Assembly: GCA_050260415.1 (NCBI GenBank)
Contig: JBLNCE010000088.1
Span: forward strand, 1-64,000
Source: JBLNCE01 sp050260415
GTDB taxonomy: Bacteria; Bacillota; UBA4882; JAAYXC01
Direction of reading: 5' to 3'
Length of the DNA stretch: 64,000 nt
Each line of letters opens with the position of its first letter. Within the stretch, counting starts at the first letter, position 1. Positions 1-8,566 of this stretch are shown here, one piece after another. A model generated the notes under the pieces. That model saw only the letters and a list, made by a program, of their open reading frames with translations, was not told the origin of the DNA and did no database searches. The translations under genes were made by a program, and so were the position numbers.

Positions 1-2
1 TC

Positions 3-593
3 GGCACGGCGCTTTCGGCCCTGCCAAGCCTGCGCCAGGGGCAATGGCGCGACGCATTCTTCAACCAAGGGATGTGGCTGCTCTTCCTGTCCTCGGTCAT
101 GCTCCTGCTGGGCAAAGGCGCGCTCGGACTGGATCGTTACGGGAGGCTCATCAATTATCTGGCTCTCGGCGCGGCGCTGGGCGTCGTCTACAGCGCCACC
201 AGGGGCAAGCGGGGCATCGTGGGCAAGCTGCTCGGCATCCCGGCCGGCCTGTTCAACATCTATAACAGCATCGGCTTTTTCAGCGATATCTTGTCTTACT
301 CGCGCCTGATGGCCCTGGGGCTTTCCGGCGGCGTCATGGCCATGATCATCAACCTCTTCGCGCGAATGGCGGCCGGCGCCGGGGGGCCTTGGATCGTTCT
401 GGGCGTCCTCATCGGCGTCTTCGGCCACGGGTTGAACGTGGCGCTCGGCATCCTCGGAGCGTACGTGCACTCCAGCCGGCTGCAGTTCTTGGAGTTCTAC
501 GGCAAGTTCTTCGAGGGGGGCGGCCGGGCGTTCAAGCCGCTGCGGGTCGAGCGAAAACACACTTTCGTGGTCAAGGAAAAGGAGGCTGTCTGA
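3..593 (+). CDS. atpI: V-type ATP synthase subunit I (a-type membrane subunit), C-terminal part
   Basis: The frame is open from base 3, so the gene begins outside the window; 196 residues are visible. They are strongly hydrophobic with several membrane segments. The stretch DILSYSRLMALGLSGG matches the family signature whose arginine, in the yeast a-subunit, is essential for ion passage. Subunit I forms the stator half-channel beside the proteolipid ring. Its stop codon overlaps the start of the proteolipid gene in TGATG, so the two are probably translationally coupled. Identity is supported both by sequence and by position at the head of a complete V-ATPase gene string. Confidence 0.9.
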   Translation, partial: GTALSALPSLRQGQWRDAFFNQGMWLLFLSSVMLLLGKGALGLDRYGRLINYLALGAALGVVYSATRGKRGIVGKLLGIPAGLFNIYNSIGFFSDILSYSRLMALGLSGGVMAMIINLFARMAAGAGGPWIVLGVLIGVFGHGLNVALGILGAYVHSSRLQFLEFYGKFFEGGGRAFKPLRVERKHTFVVKEKEAV

Positions 594-1060
594 TGGACTG
601 GGGTACGGTATTGGCGTTCGGCGGCGTCGCCGCGGCGGTAATCTTCTCGGGTTTCGGTTCTTCAATGGGGGTCGGCATCGCCGGCCAGGTCTCGGCGGGA
701 GTGGTGGCCGAGGATCCGGGCAAGTTCGGCAAGACGATCATCCTGACGGCTCTGCCCGGCACGCAGGGCATCTACGGGTTCGTCATCGCCATGCTGATCG
801 TCCTGTTCAAACTCCCGGCCTTCCAAGGCAACGTGCCGATCGATGTCGGGTTCAAGTTCCTCCTGGCCGGTATTCCCATTGGTTTGGTCGGTTTTATCTC
901 CGGGATCTGGCAGGGTAAGGTGGCGGCCGCCGGCGTCGGCATGGTCGGTAAGCGGCCGGAGGAATCGTCCAAGGGCATCGTCTACGCCGGTATGGTGGAG
1001 ACTTACGCCATTCTGAGCTTCGTTATCTCGTTCATCTTGGTCAACAGCATCAATCCCTGA
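593..1060 (+). CDS. atpK: V-type ATP synthase proteolipid subunit K
   Basis: A 155-residue hydrophobic protein of the duplicated, four-helix (16 kDa) proteolipid type that forms the rotor ring. The second hairpin carries the ion-binding glutamate in GMVETYAIL. The first hairpin has LPGTQGIYG, with Gln where a second carboxylate could have been. The pattern LPGTQ, WQGKVAAAG and VETYA matches the Na+-binding residues of Enterococcus hirae NtpK (Leu61, Thr64, Gln65, Gln110, Glu139, known from its structure). Sodium coupling is therefore inferred. The start overlaps the upstream stop, with an AAGGAGG-type site just before it. Confidence 0.95.
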   Translation: MDWGTVLAFGGVAAAVIFSGFGSSMGVGIAGQVSAGVVAEDPGKFGKTIILTALPGTQGIYGFVIAMLIVLFKLPAFQGNVPIDVGFKFLLAGIPIGLVGFISGIWQGKVAAAGVGMVGKRPEESSKGIVYAGMVETYAILSFVISFILVNSINP

Positions 1061-1151
1061 GGTGCGAGAACCGTAACGAATCACGATCGATCCATGCCTG
1101 CGCCCGTGTACCAGCATTGCTTGCCACGGCGCAGGCCTTGAGGAGATAGAG

Positions 1152-1754
1152 ATGGGCGAAGCGAAGGCAATGGTCGAGAGCATCCTGGACTTAGCCAAGA
1201 ATGAAGCCGATGCGATCCTGGCATCCGCCAGAGCCAAGGGCGAAGACATCATGGCCAAAGCCCGCCGGGAACTGGCGGCCAAGGTCGCGGCCCTCGAGGC
1301 CGAGACCGAACGGCGAGCCGCCGTGGAAGCGCGCCGCATCACCACCCGGAGCGAGCTGGATTCACGCACCGAACTGCTCCGGGCCAAAGTGGAACTCCTG
1401 GACGAGGTCTTCGCCGGCGCCTACCGCGCCTTGCTTGAGCTGCCGGAGGCCGAATGGCGGACGCTGATCCGGCGCCTGCTGCTCGCGCAGAGCACGACCG
1501 GCGCGGAGGAAATCGTTATCCCCCCCGGACAGGAGCAACGGTTCGCGGCTCTCCTGCCCGAGGTCAACGGGGAACTAAAGAAAGCCGGCAAGCGCGGCGA
1601 CTTAAGGCTGGCCCGGGATTCGGCGCCGATCGAGGGCGGGTTTATTCTGTCCGGCCCCGATTACAGCGTGGATTGTTCGTTCCGTACCTTAATCGCCGAG
1701 CGCCGTCCGCTCTACGAGCCTGAGGTGGCCAAGGTACTCTTCGGCGATAAGTAA
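1152..1754 (+). CDS. atpE: V-type ATP synthase subunit E (peripheral stalk)
   Basis: 200 residues. The N-terminal half is an Ala/Glu/Arg-rich helix, as expected of the peripheral stalk that holds the A3B3 head. The C-terminal globular part contains APIEGGFILSG, a conserved element of the family. The ATG follows a GAGGAGATAGAG site. A 91-base gap separates it from the proteolipid gene, and an octamer repeat element separates it from subunit C. Length and position agree with subunit E of bacterial V/A-ATPases. Confidence 0.88.
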   Translation: MGEAKAMVESILDLAKNEADAILASARAKGEDIMAKARRELAAKVAALEAETERRAAVEARRITTRSELDSRTELLRAKVELLDEVFAGAYRALLELPEAEWRTLIRRLLLAQSTTGAEEIVIPPGQEQRFAALLPEVNGELKKAGKRGDLRLARDSAPIEGGFILSGPDYSVDCSFRTLIAERRPLYEPEVAKVLFGDK

Positions 1755-1778
1755 AATAGAAGCGGCGTAAAAAAACCC

Positions 1779-1881
1779 CACCTCTCACAAAGCCACAGAG
1801 GCACGGAGATAACCTAAGAACCCGACCGGCCTTTGGCAGTACGCGAACTCTTTGGGGCTTTGTGTCTCCGTGGGAGATAAC
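1779..1881 (+). repeat. Intergenic element with octamer arrays at both ends
   Basis: The left arm (1779-1813) contains CACAAAGC, CACAGAGG and CACGGAGA in tandem. The right arm (1850-1881) holds the same family in opposite orientation (GCTTTGTG, TCTCCGTG). The unit is 8 nt. The element lies between the stop of subunit E and the ribosome site of subunit C and resembles the six other paired short-repeat elements in this window. Confidence 0.7.
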
Positions 1882-1915
1882 ACATCTCTTATAGACGCAT
1901 GGGAGGAAGCGATAC

Positions 1916-2878
1916 TTGCCTGATCGCAACTACGGGTTCGCGGTGGGACGCATCAGGGTGCTGGAGACGAGGCTCCTGGACCGCGGCCGGCTGGAACGCA
2001 TGGCCGATGCGGCCGACCTCCACGAAACCCTGTCTCAACTGGGCGAAACAGAGTATGCCCCGCTCGTCGCCTCTGGGCTGGGCCCGATGGAGATTGCCGC
2101 GGCGGAACTGGCCAGGGTGCGGGATCTCGTGGTGCAGTTGGCGCCCGAAGCGGATGATCTGGCCTTTCTCCTGTGGCGATGGGATCTTCTCAATCTCAAG
2201 GTTCTCTTACGCGGGGAAGACGGAAAGGCCGATCTGAACGATCTCGGCCGGTACCGCCGAGAGGAGATGGCCGGATGGTTCAGGGATGGCCATCCGGAAC
2301 TGCCTGTGTTCTTTGCCGAGGCACGGGCGGCCGGCGCCAGCGCGTACGCCGCGGAGCACGACCCGCAGCTGCTCGACGCGGCCGTCGACCGGCTGTACTA
2401 CCATAAGGGCGCCGACCGCTGGCGGGGCCGGGATACTTTCCTGGCCGGCTATTGGCCGGCGCGGATCGATCTCTTGAACCTTCGCACCCTGGTGCGTGCG
2501 AAGCATCTGGACTTCGACCGGCGCCGGCTCGCCGCCTTACTGCTGGCGGGAGGCACGGTACCGGAGGAACGTTTCGCGGGCGCGCTCGGCCAAACCTGGG
2601 ATGAGATCGCCGCCTGGTGGGCGCAGGGACCGTACGCGGGCGTCTTGTCCGCCTGTAATTCCCTGGCGGACCTGGCGGCGCTCGAGCGCGCGGGGGAAAA
2701 CCTCCTCCTCGAGCGGGCCAAACCGGCCAAAGGGATACCGCTGGGTTTGGATCCGGTGCTAGGGTATTATCTGGCCAAGGAGCACGAGACGCGCCTGGTC
2801 AACCTGGTGCTGACCGCCAAAACCGCGGGCGTGCCCGGCGCGCGAATCAAGGAGCGTTTGCGCGGTGTCTATGTCTAG
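1916..2878 (+). CDS. atpC: V-type ATP synthase subunit C (central stalk socket)
   Basis: 320 residues, of the V-type subunit C / AC39 (d) family, which forms the funnel between the rotor ring and the central stalk. The N-terminus NYGFAVGRIRVLETRLL and the repeated three-lobe pattern (for example IDLLNLRTLVRAKHLDFDR) are characteristic. The start is TTG at 1916, chosen because GGGAGGAAGC lies directly upstream and family proteins begin at this point. The gene sits in normal V-ATPase order between E and F. Confidence 0.87.
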   Translation: MPDRNYGFAVGRIRVLETRLLDRGRLERMADAADLHETLSQLGETEYAPLVASGLGPMEIAAAELARVRDLVVQLAPEADDLAFLLWRWDLLNLKVLLRGEDGKADLNDLGRYRREEMAGWFRDGHPELPVFFAEARAAGASAYAAEHDPQLLDAAVDRLYYHKGADRWRGRDTFLAGYWPARIDLLNLRTLVRAKHLDFDRRRLAALLLAGGTVPEERFAGALGQTWDEIAAWWAQGPYAGVLSACNSLADLAALERAGENLLLERAKPAKGIPLGLDPVLGYYLAKEHETRLVNLVLTAKTAGVPGARIKERLRGVYV

Positions 2879-2955
2879 CGGTAATTTCCCGGCAATCGGG
2901 GCGGCGGCCGGTCTTGACGGCCGCGGGATCGAGCGCCGGCCGGCGCGGTGATGGT

Positions 2956-3297
2956 ATGAGTGCGAATCGTTATAAGATCGGCTTGATCGGTGAAGAGAGC
3001 GACATCAGGGCTTTTCGCGCCCTGGGTCTGGACCTTTTCCCGGTGGCGGATCCGGCCGAGGTGGGGGGCATCCTGCCCCGGCTGATCAAATCCAGGGAAT
3101 ACGGGATCATCCTGATCACCGAGGCGGTGGGGGAGGCGGCCCGCGGCATCGTCGAGGAGGCGGCCGGCCAAGCCCTGCCCAGCCTGGTATTTATCCCGGG
3201 CAGCCAGGGCAGCCGCGGTTTCGCCCGGGAAAGGTTGCGGAAGATCGTCGAACGCGCGGTGGGCGTGGACATCCTTGCCGGGAAAGAGGGGCGTTAG
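2956..3297 (+). CDS. atpF: V-type ATP synthase subunit F
   Basis: 113 residues with the small alpha/beta fold of subunit [20 protein letters not shown] at the N-terminus and [12 protein letters not shown] in the middle are family signatures. It associates with subunit D in the central rotor. ATG 2956 is preferred over an upstream in-frame GTG because it starts the conserved domain. The ribosome site before it is weak (GCGGTGATGGT), which may fit a substoichiometric rotor subunit. The stop lies two bases before the TTG of subunit A. Confidence 0.85.
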   Translation: MSANRYKIGLIGEESDIRAFRALGLDLFPVADPAEVGGILPRLIKSREYGIILITEAVGEAARGIVEEAAGQALPSLVFIPGSQGSRGFARERLRKIVERAVGVDILAGKEGR

Positions 3298-3299
3298 CA

Positions 3300-5060
3300 T
3301 TGACTGAAGGAAGAATCATCAAGGTCTCCGGGCCGCTGGTGGTGGCCGAGGGCTTGGCCGGGGCCAAGATGTTCGAAGTCGTGCGGGTCAGCGAGGCCCG
3401 TTTGATCGGGGAAATCATCGAGCTGCGCGGGGACAAGGCCTGGATCCAGGTCTATGAGGAGACTGCCGGGCTCGGTCCGGGCGAGCCGGTCTACCTGACC
3501 GGGGCGCCGCTCTCGGTGGAACTGGGTCCCGGACTTATCGAATCGATCTACGACGGTATCCAGCGGCCGTTGGATGTGATTCGGGCGCGGGTCGGCGACC
3601 GGATCACCCGCGGTGTGGAGGCCCCCAGTCTTCCCCGGGATAAGAGATGGCCTTTCAAGGCCGTGGCCGGCGTCGGACAAAAGGTCGGCCCCGGCGACAT
3701 CCTGGGCACGGTGCGCGAGACGGTCCTGGTCGAGCAGCGGATCCTCGTCCCGCCCGGAGTGGCGGGCGAGATCGCGCGGATCGAGAGCGGCGAGTTTACC
3801 GTGGAGGAACCCGTCGCCGTGATCCGGACGGAGGCCGGCGAGGTGCCCGTGGCCATGCTCCAGCGCTGGCCGGTCCGGCGCGGACGGCCGTTCCGCGAGA
3901 AAATGAGTCCGGATCGTCCCTTGCTTACCGGGCAACGGATCATCGACACCTTCTTTCCCGTGGCCAAGGGCGGCACCGCCTGCATCCCCGGCCCCTTCGG
4001 CAGCGGCAAGACCGTGGTCCAACATCAGTTGGCCAAGTGGGTCGACGCTGATATCATCGTCTATGTGGGCTGCGGCGAGCGCGGCAACGAGATGACGGAC
4101 GTTCTCATGGAATTCCCCGAGCTCAAGGACCCGCGTTCCGGCGAACCTCTCATGAAACGGACGGTCCTGGTGGCCAACACCTCCGACATGCCGGTGGCGG
4201 CGCGCGAGGCCTCGATCTACACGGGGATTACCATCGCCGAGTACTTCCGCGACATGGGGTTCGACGTGGCCATCATGGCCGATTCCACCTCCCGCTGGGC
4301 TGAAGCGCTGCGCGAGATCTCCGGACGGTTGGAGGAGATGCCGGGCGAGGAAGGATACCCCGCCTATCTCGGCTCCCGGTTGGCCGACTTTTACGAGCGG
4401 GCCGGCCGCGTCATCTGCCTGGGCGCCGGCGATCGCCAGGGCGCTTTGACCGCCGTCGGCGCGGTCTCGCCGCCGGGCGGCGACCTCTCCGAGCCGGTCA
4501 CCCAGGCTACCTTACGGATCGTCAAGGTGTTTTGGGGTCTTGACGCCAATCTGGCCTACCGGCGGCATTTTCCGGCCATCAACTGGCTCTTGTCATACTC
4601 GCTTTACGTGGACCGTCTGGACGACTATTTCGCCAAGGAAGCCGGGGAGGACTGGCGGCAACTGCGCGTGGAGGCCATGCGCATCCTGCAGGTCGAGGCG
4701 GAACTGGAGGAGATCGTCCGGTTGGTCGGCGTGGACGCGCTCTCCGAAAAGGATCGCTTGACCATGGAGACCGCGCGTTCCATCCGCGAGGACTTCCTCC
4801 ATCAGAACGCCTTCGACGAGGTCGACACCTATTCGTCTCTGGCCAAGCAATACCTTATGCTGGGCATCATCCTGGCTTTCGACGCCATGGCCCGGAGAAT
4901 GCTCGAGCAGGAAAAGCCGCTCTCCGAGATCCTGGCCCTGCCGGTGCGGGAGGAGATCGCCCGGGCCAAGTACGTCAGGGAAGAGGACCTGCTAAAGCTG
5001 CGCGATCTGCGCGCCAGGCTCACTGAGGGAGAAAAGGCTGCCGTTCAGATATGGTTTTGA
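3300..5060 (+). CDS. atpA: V-type ATP synthase catalytic subunit A
   Basis: 586 residues, the usual length for catalytic A subunits. Visible in order: beta-barrel N-terminus ([15 protein letters not shown]), the inserted non-homologous region with [21 protein letters not shown] boundary, P-loop GPFGSGKTV near residue 230, then GERGNEM and [20 protein letters not shown]. It hydrolyses or makes ATP in the A3B3 head. The start is TTG behind GAAAGAGGGG. The last codons and the TGA stop fall in the first unit of a heptamer repeat array, so the C-terminal WF end is probably set by that array. Confidence 0.96.
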   Translation: MTEGRIIKVSGPLVVAEGLAGAKMFEVVRVSEARLIGEIIELRGDKAWIQVYEETAGLGPGEPVYLTGAPLSVELGPGLIESIYDGIQRPLDVIRARVGDRITRGVEAPSLPRDKRWPFKAVAGVGQKVGPGDILGTVRETVLVEQRILVPPGVAGEIARIESGEFTVEEPVAVIRTEAGEVPVAMLQRWPVRRGRPFREKMSPDRPLLTGQRIIDTFFPVAKGGTACIPGPFGSGKTVVQHQLAKWVDADIIVYVGCGERGNEMTDVLMEFPELKDPRSGEPLMKRTVLVANTSDMPVAAREASIYTGITIAEYFRDMGFDVAIMADSTSRWAEALREISGRLEEMPGEEGYPAYLGSRLADFYERAGRVICLGAGDRQGALTAVGAVSPPGGDLSEPVTQATLRIVKVFWGLDANLAYRRHFPAINWLLSYSLYVDRLDDYFAKEAGEDWRQLRVEAMRILQVEAELEEIVRLVGVDALSEKDRLTMETARSIREDFLHQNAFDEVDTYSSLAKQYLMLGIILAFDAMARRMLEQEKPLSEILALPVREEIARAKYVREEDLLKLRDLRARLTEGEKAAVQIWF

Positions 5061-5173
5061 GTGATGAGTTTTGAGTTATTAAGTTAAACCTAATATTCGT
5101 TAGGAGTAATGCTGGATTATTGGATCTTGTTCTCGTCTTCTAACTTTAAACTCATAATTCAAAACTCAAAACT
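5054..5173 (+). repeat. Intergenic element with heptamer arrays as inverted arms (GTTTTGA type)
   Basis: The left arm (5054-5087) reads in 7-nt steps as GTTTTGA, GTGATGA, GTTTTGA, GTTATTA. The right arm (about 5140-5173) is its imperfect reverse complement with CAAAACT units. The left array contains the TGA stop of subunit A, and the right array ends 23 bases before the subunit B start. An A-to-B intercistronic hairpin of this size is possible in the mRNA. Confidence 0.75.
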
Positions 5174-5196
5174 GTTCTTCTTGAGGAGGCTATAGG

Positions 5197-6591
5197 ATGC
5201 CCAAGGAATACAGAACCGCCCGTGAACTCGTGGGCCCGTTGATGCTGGTTGACGGAACGACGGACGTGAAATACGGCGAACTGGTTGAGATCGAGATCGC
5301 GGGCGGGGAGATCCGCCGCGGCCGCGTGCTGGAGATTAACCAGGACAAGGCCCTGGTTCAACTCTTCGAGGGCTCGGCTGACATCAACCTGGGTCAGGCG
5401 AAGATCCGTTTCTTGGGCCGCAGCCTCGAGCTGCCGGTCTCCCCCGACCTGCTCGGCAGGGTCTTCGACGGACTAGGCCGGCCCAAGGACAAGGGACCAG
5501 CCGTGGTACCCGAGAAACGCCTGGACATCAGCGGCAACCCGATCAACCCTTATGCCCGGGACTACCCGTCGGAGTTCATCCAGACCGGCATCTCGGCCAT
5601 CGATGGTCTGAACACCCTGGTCCGCGGGCAGAAACTGCCGATCTTCTCCGCTTCCGGCCTGCCTCATTCCCGGCTGGCGGCGCAGATCGCCCGGCAAGCC
5701 AAGGTCCTGGGGACCGAGGAGAAATTTGCCGTCGTCTTTGCCGCCATGGGCATCACTTTCGAGGAAGCCGACTATTTCATCAACGACTTCCAGCGTACCG
5801 GGGCCATCGAACGGGCGGTCCTCTTCGTGAACCTGGCCAACGACCCCGCCATCGAGCGGATCGCCACGCCACGAATGGCCTTGACCGCCGCCGAGTATCT
5901 GGCCTACGAAGGGGACATGCACGTCCTGGTCATCCTGACCGACATGACGAATTACGCTGAAGCCCTGCGCGAAGTCTCGGCCGCCCGCAAGGAAGTTCCC
6001 GGTCGCCGAGGCTATCCCGGGTATCTCTACACCGACCTGGCCACCATCTACGAGCGCGCCGGACGCATCAAGGGCCGCAAGGGCTCGATCACCCAGATCC
6101 CCATTCTCTCCATGCCGGAAGACGATAAGACGCACCCGATTCCAGACCTGACCGGTTATATCACCGAAGGCCAGATCATTCTCAGCCGGGAACTGCATCG
6201 CCGCGGGATCTACCCGCCGATCGACGTCTTGCCTTCCCTCTCCCGACTCAAGGACAAGGGGATTGGCGCCGGCAAGACGCGCGAGGATCACGCCGACACC
6301 ATGAACCAGCTCTTCAGCGCGTACGCCCGGGGCAAGGAGGCCAAAGAACTGGCGGTCATCCTCGGCGAGGCCGCTCTCTCGGAGATCGACCGGATCTTTG
6401 CCCGGTTTGCCGAGGCTTTTGAGGACAAGTACGTGACCCAGGGCGAGGAAGAGGACCGCTCCATCCAGAGCACGCTGGACCTGGGCTGGGAATTGCTTGG
6501 CATGCTGCCACGGGCGGAATTGAAGCGGGTCAGGGATGCCTTCGTGGAGAAGTACTGGCCGGGGGAGAAGCAGGCTGCGGGTAAGGCGTGA
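5197..6591 (+). CDS. atpB: V-type ATP synthase regulatory subunit B
   Basis: 464 residues, the non-catalytic nucleotide-binding subunit of the head. Family stretches include [17 protein letters not shown] at the start, [38 protein letters not shown] (SGLPHS replaces a true P-loop, as expected for B) and [20 protein letters not shown]. The ATG follows TTGAGGAGGC. The terminal GKA and the TGA stop are written in GCGTGAG heptamers of the next repeat element, so the array defines the end of the protein. Confidence 0.96.
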   Translation: MPKEYRTARELVGPLMLVDGTTDVKYGELVEIEIAGGEIRRGRVLEINQDKALVQLFEGSADINLGQAKIRFLGRSLELPVSPDLLGRVFDGLGRPKDKGPAVVPEKRLDISGNPINPYARDYPSEFIQTGISAIDGLNTLVRGQKLPIFSASGLPHSRLAAQIARQAKVLGTEEKFAVVFAAMGITFEEADYFINDFQRTGAIERAVLFVNLANDPAIERIATPRMALTAAEYLAYEGDMHVLVILTDMTNYAEALREVSAARKEVPGRRGYPGYLYTDLATIYERAGRIKGRKGSITQIPILSMPEDDKTHPIPDLTGYITEGQIILSRELHRRGIYPPIDVLPSLSRLKDKGIGAGKTREDHADTMNQLFSAYARGKEAKELAVILGEAALSEIDRIFARFAEAFEDKYVTQGEEEDRSIQSTLDLGWELLGMLPRAELKRVRDAFVEKYWPGEKQAAGKA

Positions 6592-6754
6592 GGCGTGAGG
6601 CACGAGGCGTGAGGGTATGGGGAGAGAGGGACTAGAGGAGAACGGGAGCAGGAGTGGGCGGGTGAAGGGGAAAACTCGCGTCTAGCTATTACTATTACCC
6701 CGAAGGCCTAGCCGTTCCCGAGCGACGAGCGACCAGCGACGAGCTGCGAAACGA
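6584..6754 (+). repeat. Intergenic element with two different heptamer arrays (GGCGTGA and GAGCGAC)
   Basis: The left array (6584-6614) has units GGCGTGA, GGCGTGA, GGCACGA, GGCGTGA and contains the stop of subunit B. The right array (6719-6754) has GAGCGAC, GAGCGAC, CAGCGAC, GAGCTGC. The two arrays share a 7-nt period but are not reverse complements, unlike the other elements here. The final GAGG of the right array is the best ribosome site for subunit D. Confidence 0.7.
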
Positions 6755-6764
6755 GGTTTGCCTA

Positions 6765-7397
6765 ATGGAAATCCGCGTTAATCCTACGCGCATGGAACTC
6801 CTACGCCTGCGGCGCCGCTTGGCGACGGCCAGGCGCGGGCATAAGCTGCTCAAGGACAAGCTCGACGAGATGATGAAGCGGTTCATGGCCTTGGTGGAGG
6901 AGAACCGCAAGCGCCGGGCGGAAGTCGAGGAAGCCCTGGCTCAGGCCGGCGCCTCATTCCTTATGGCGCGCGCTCTCATGGGCGAGCATGCCACCGACCT
7001 CGCGATCTCGGTCCCGGTCGTCCGCGTGGGCCTGGAGGCCGGCGTCCGGCGGATCCTCAACGTCGCCGTGCCGGCTTTCCAGCTGACCCAGGATCGGCCG
7101 GAGACCTTTCCCTACGGTTTCGCGGATACCAGCGGCGAGTTGGATGCGGCCATCGCCCTCCTGCGGGATACGCTCACCGCCCTTATTCAGTTGGTGGAAT
7201 CGGAGAAAGCCATCGAGTTGCTGGCGGCCGAGATCGAGCGCACCCGCAGGAGGGTCAACGCCCTGGAATACGTGCTGATCCCGCAATTACAGGAAAAAGC
7301 CCGCTTCATCGCCATGAAGCTGGATGAGAACGAACGCGCCACCAGAACGCGTTTGATGAAGATCAAGGACATGGTCCGCGCGGAAGGCGCGCTCTGA
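6765..7397 (+). CDS. atpD: V-type ATP synthase subunit D (central rotor shaft)
   Basis: 210 residues with the hallmark N-terminus VNPTRMELLRLRRRL and a long basic coiled coil, followed by a C-terminal helix (NALEYVLIPQLQEKARFIAMKLDE) that pairs with the first in the shaft. Subunit D transmits rotation between head and ring. It closes the operon; only a short imperfect hairpin near 7401-7413 follows. Subunit H (the other peripheral stalk partner) is not downstream and, if present, must lie before the window or elsewhere. Confidence 0.93.
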   Translation: MEIRVNPTRMELLRLRRRLATARRGHKLLKDKLDEMMKRFMALVEENRKRRAEVEEALAQAGASFLMARALMGEHATDLAISVPVVRVGLEAGVRRILNVAVPAFQLTQDRPETFPYGFADTSGELDAAIALLRDTLTALIQLVESEKAIELLAAEIERTRRRVNALEYVLIPQLQEKARFIAMKLDENERATRTRLMKIKDMVRAEGAL

Positions 7398-7415
7398 TTG
7401 GTCCGGAACGGACAA

Positions 7416-7700
7416 TTAAGCGCCGGATCCGGATAAAACCCCGAAGCAATGGGTGAAAAACGCTTCAGGGTCCACCCGCAAAGCCGCCCGATGCAGGCCG
7501 CCCTCCCCGGGCCGCCAATGCGCCGCCCCAGAAGCCGTTCGCTCCGCGGTTCCACCTCGATCTCGCCTTCCTCCGCGCGCGGCGATGCCGGCGCGAAGAC
7601 CGCGGCCGCCGCCAATGGATCGTGGAAGGTGATACCGCCCCGGCACCTGAACCAGACCTCCGTTGGTGCGCGAATTACATCCAGGATCCCCCCTGAGCCT
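7416..7700 (-). pseudogene. Remnant of a nucleoside hydrolase C-terminus (frameshifted)
   Basis: No intact gene lies between subunit D and tRNA-Pro. Reading the minus strand from about 7692 gives ILDVIRAPTEVWFRCRGG, then ITFHDPLAAAAVFAP, which resembles the C-terminal HDPLAxA element of inosine/uridine-preferring nucleoside hydrolases. The match fades near 7510 and resumes one frame over as ALRVDPEAFFTHCFGVL, like the family's VDxExFF end. The N-terminal DTDPGxDD catalytic region is absent. This is best read as a decayed tail with at least one frameshift. Family assignment is from motif memory only, and the stretch 7700-7866 holds nothing further that I can identify. Confidence 0.45.
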
Positions 7701-7866
7701 CACCATTGCCTCGCCGGCGGGAATGAAACAGCGGCAAGTTACATCGAGGCCCCAGAGAGATTGCGTCCGTCAAGGGCACGGTAAACGATGGCGCTGGCGT
7801 GAGCGTCGCCCAGCGGCAACAAGGCGGGCAGTACTGACGGCAGTGTAGCGGTACCAGCATTTGCGT

Positions 7867-7905
7867 GAAAAGAAAAAGCCCCGTCCACCATCGTGAACAG
7901 AGCTT
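7867..7905 (-). terminator. Intrinsic terminator of tRNA-Pro
   Basis: On the minus strand a 13-bp stem (AAGCTCTGTTCAC with GTGGACGGGGCTT, including G-U pairs) and a GATG loop are followed by TTTTTCTTTT. It begins about 14 bases after the encoded CCA of the tRNA. Confidence 0.75.
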
Positions 7906-7918
7906 CCGTCCTTGGTAA

Positions 7919-7995
7919 TGGTCGGGGTGAGAGGATTTGAACCTCCGGCCTCTTGGTCCCGAACCAAGCGCTCTACCAAGCTGAGCCACACCCCG
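7919..7995 (-). tRNA. tRNA-Pro (anticodon CGG), CCA encoded
   Basis: The minus strand folds as a complete cloverleaf: acceptor CGGGGTG pairs with CACCCCG, the D arm contains GCTCAGCTTGGTAGAGC, the anticodon stem CTTGG/CCAAG closes the loop TTCGGGA with anticodon CGG, and the T arm contains GGTTCAAATCC. Discriminator A is followed by an encoded CCA (minus-strand reading of 7921-7919). It reads CCG codons. It is a single tRNA gene with its own terminator, transcribed opposite to the ATPase operon. Confidence 0.96.
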
Positions 7996-8035
7996 AACCG
8001 GCCAAAAAAGATTATAGCAGAGTAGAGCGCGGATG

Positions 8036-8566
8036 TCAAAAGAAAAGTCTAGCCACGGCCACCGCGACCAAAAAGCCGGTGATATCGGCGGCCAGTCCGG
8101 CAAGCCAGGTATGCCGCAAGCGGAGGAGGCCCACCGAGCCCAGGTAGATGGTGAGAACATAGAAGGTTGTCTCGGTGCTACCTTGTATGACGGAAGCGGT
8201 AAGACCTACCGGCGAGTCGGGACCGTGCGCGGCCAGGAGATCGTTGAGTATCCCGAGGGAGCCGGAGCCGGACAGGGGACGCATCAGGCCTAGCGGGATC
8301 ACCGCCTCGGGTACGCCGAGTGGGCGTAAGACCGGGCTGATGAAGTCCACCAGCAACCTAATCCCCCCCGCCCCGCGAAAGACGCCGATCGCGACCAGCA
8401 TGGCCAGGAGGTAAGGAGCGATGCGTATACCAGTCATGAGACCATCGCGCGCGCCCGCCACAAAGGCCTGGTAGACCCGGACCCGCCGGCATAGACCCCA
8501 GACGGGGATCGCGATTAACAAGCAAGGTAGGGCCCAACGGGAGATCAGGCCAAAGACCTGGTTCAA
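8036..8566 (-). CDS. spmB: Spore maturation protein B
   Basis: 176 residues of membrane protein with the Gate (nucleoside-recognition) domain: GLMTGIRIAPYLLAMLVAIG, LMRPLSGSGSLGIL and STETTFYVLTIYLGSVG are recognisable SpmB stretches. In Bacillus subtilis SpmA and SpmB are required for core dehydration and heat resistance of spores. The start is TTG at 8566, overlapping the TGA stop of spmA, which implies coupled translation. It is the second gene of a two-gene operon reading away from whiA. Expression is presumably mother-cell specific, but no sigma-E promoter was convincing. Confidence 0.9.
   Translation of the reverse strand: MNQVFGLISRWALPCLLIAIPVWGLCRRVRVYQAFVAGARDGLMTGIRIAPYLLAMLVAIGVFRGAGGIRLLVDFISPVLRPLGVPEAVIPLGLMRPLSGSGSLGILNDLLAAHGPDSPVGLTASVIQGSTETTFYVLTIYLGSVGLLRLRHTWLAGLAADITGFLVAVAVARLFF

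Noticed and set aside
7449..7784. Plus-strand open frame after atpD
   Set aside because: Pro/Arg/Ser-rich, no ribosome site, and it overlaps the better supported minus-strand remnant.
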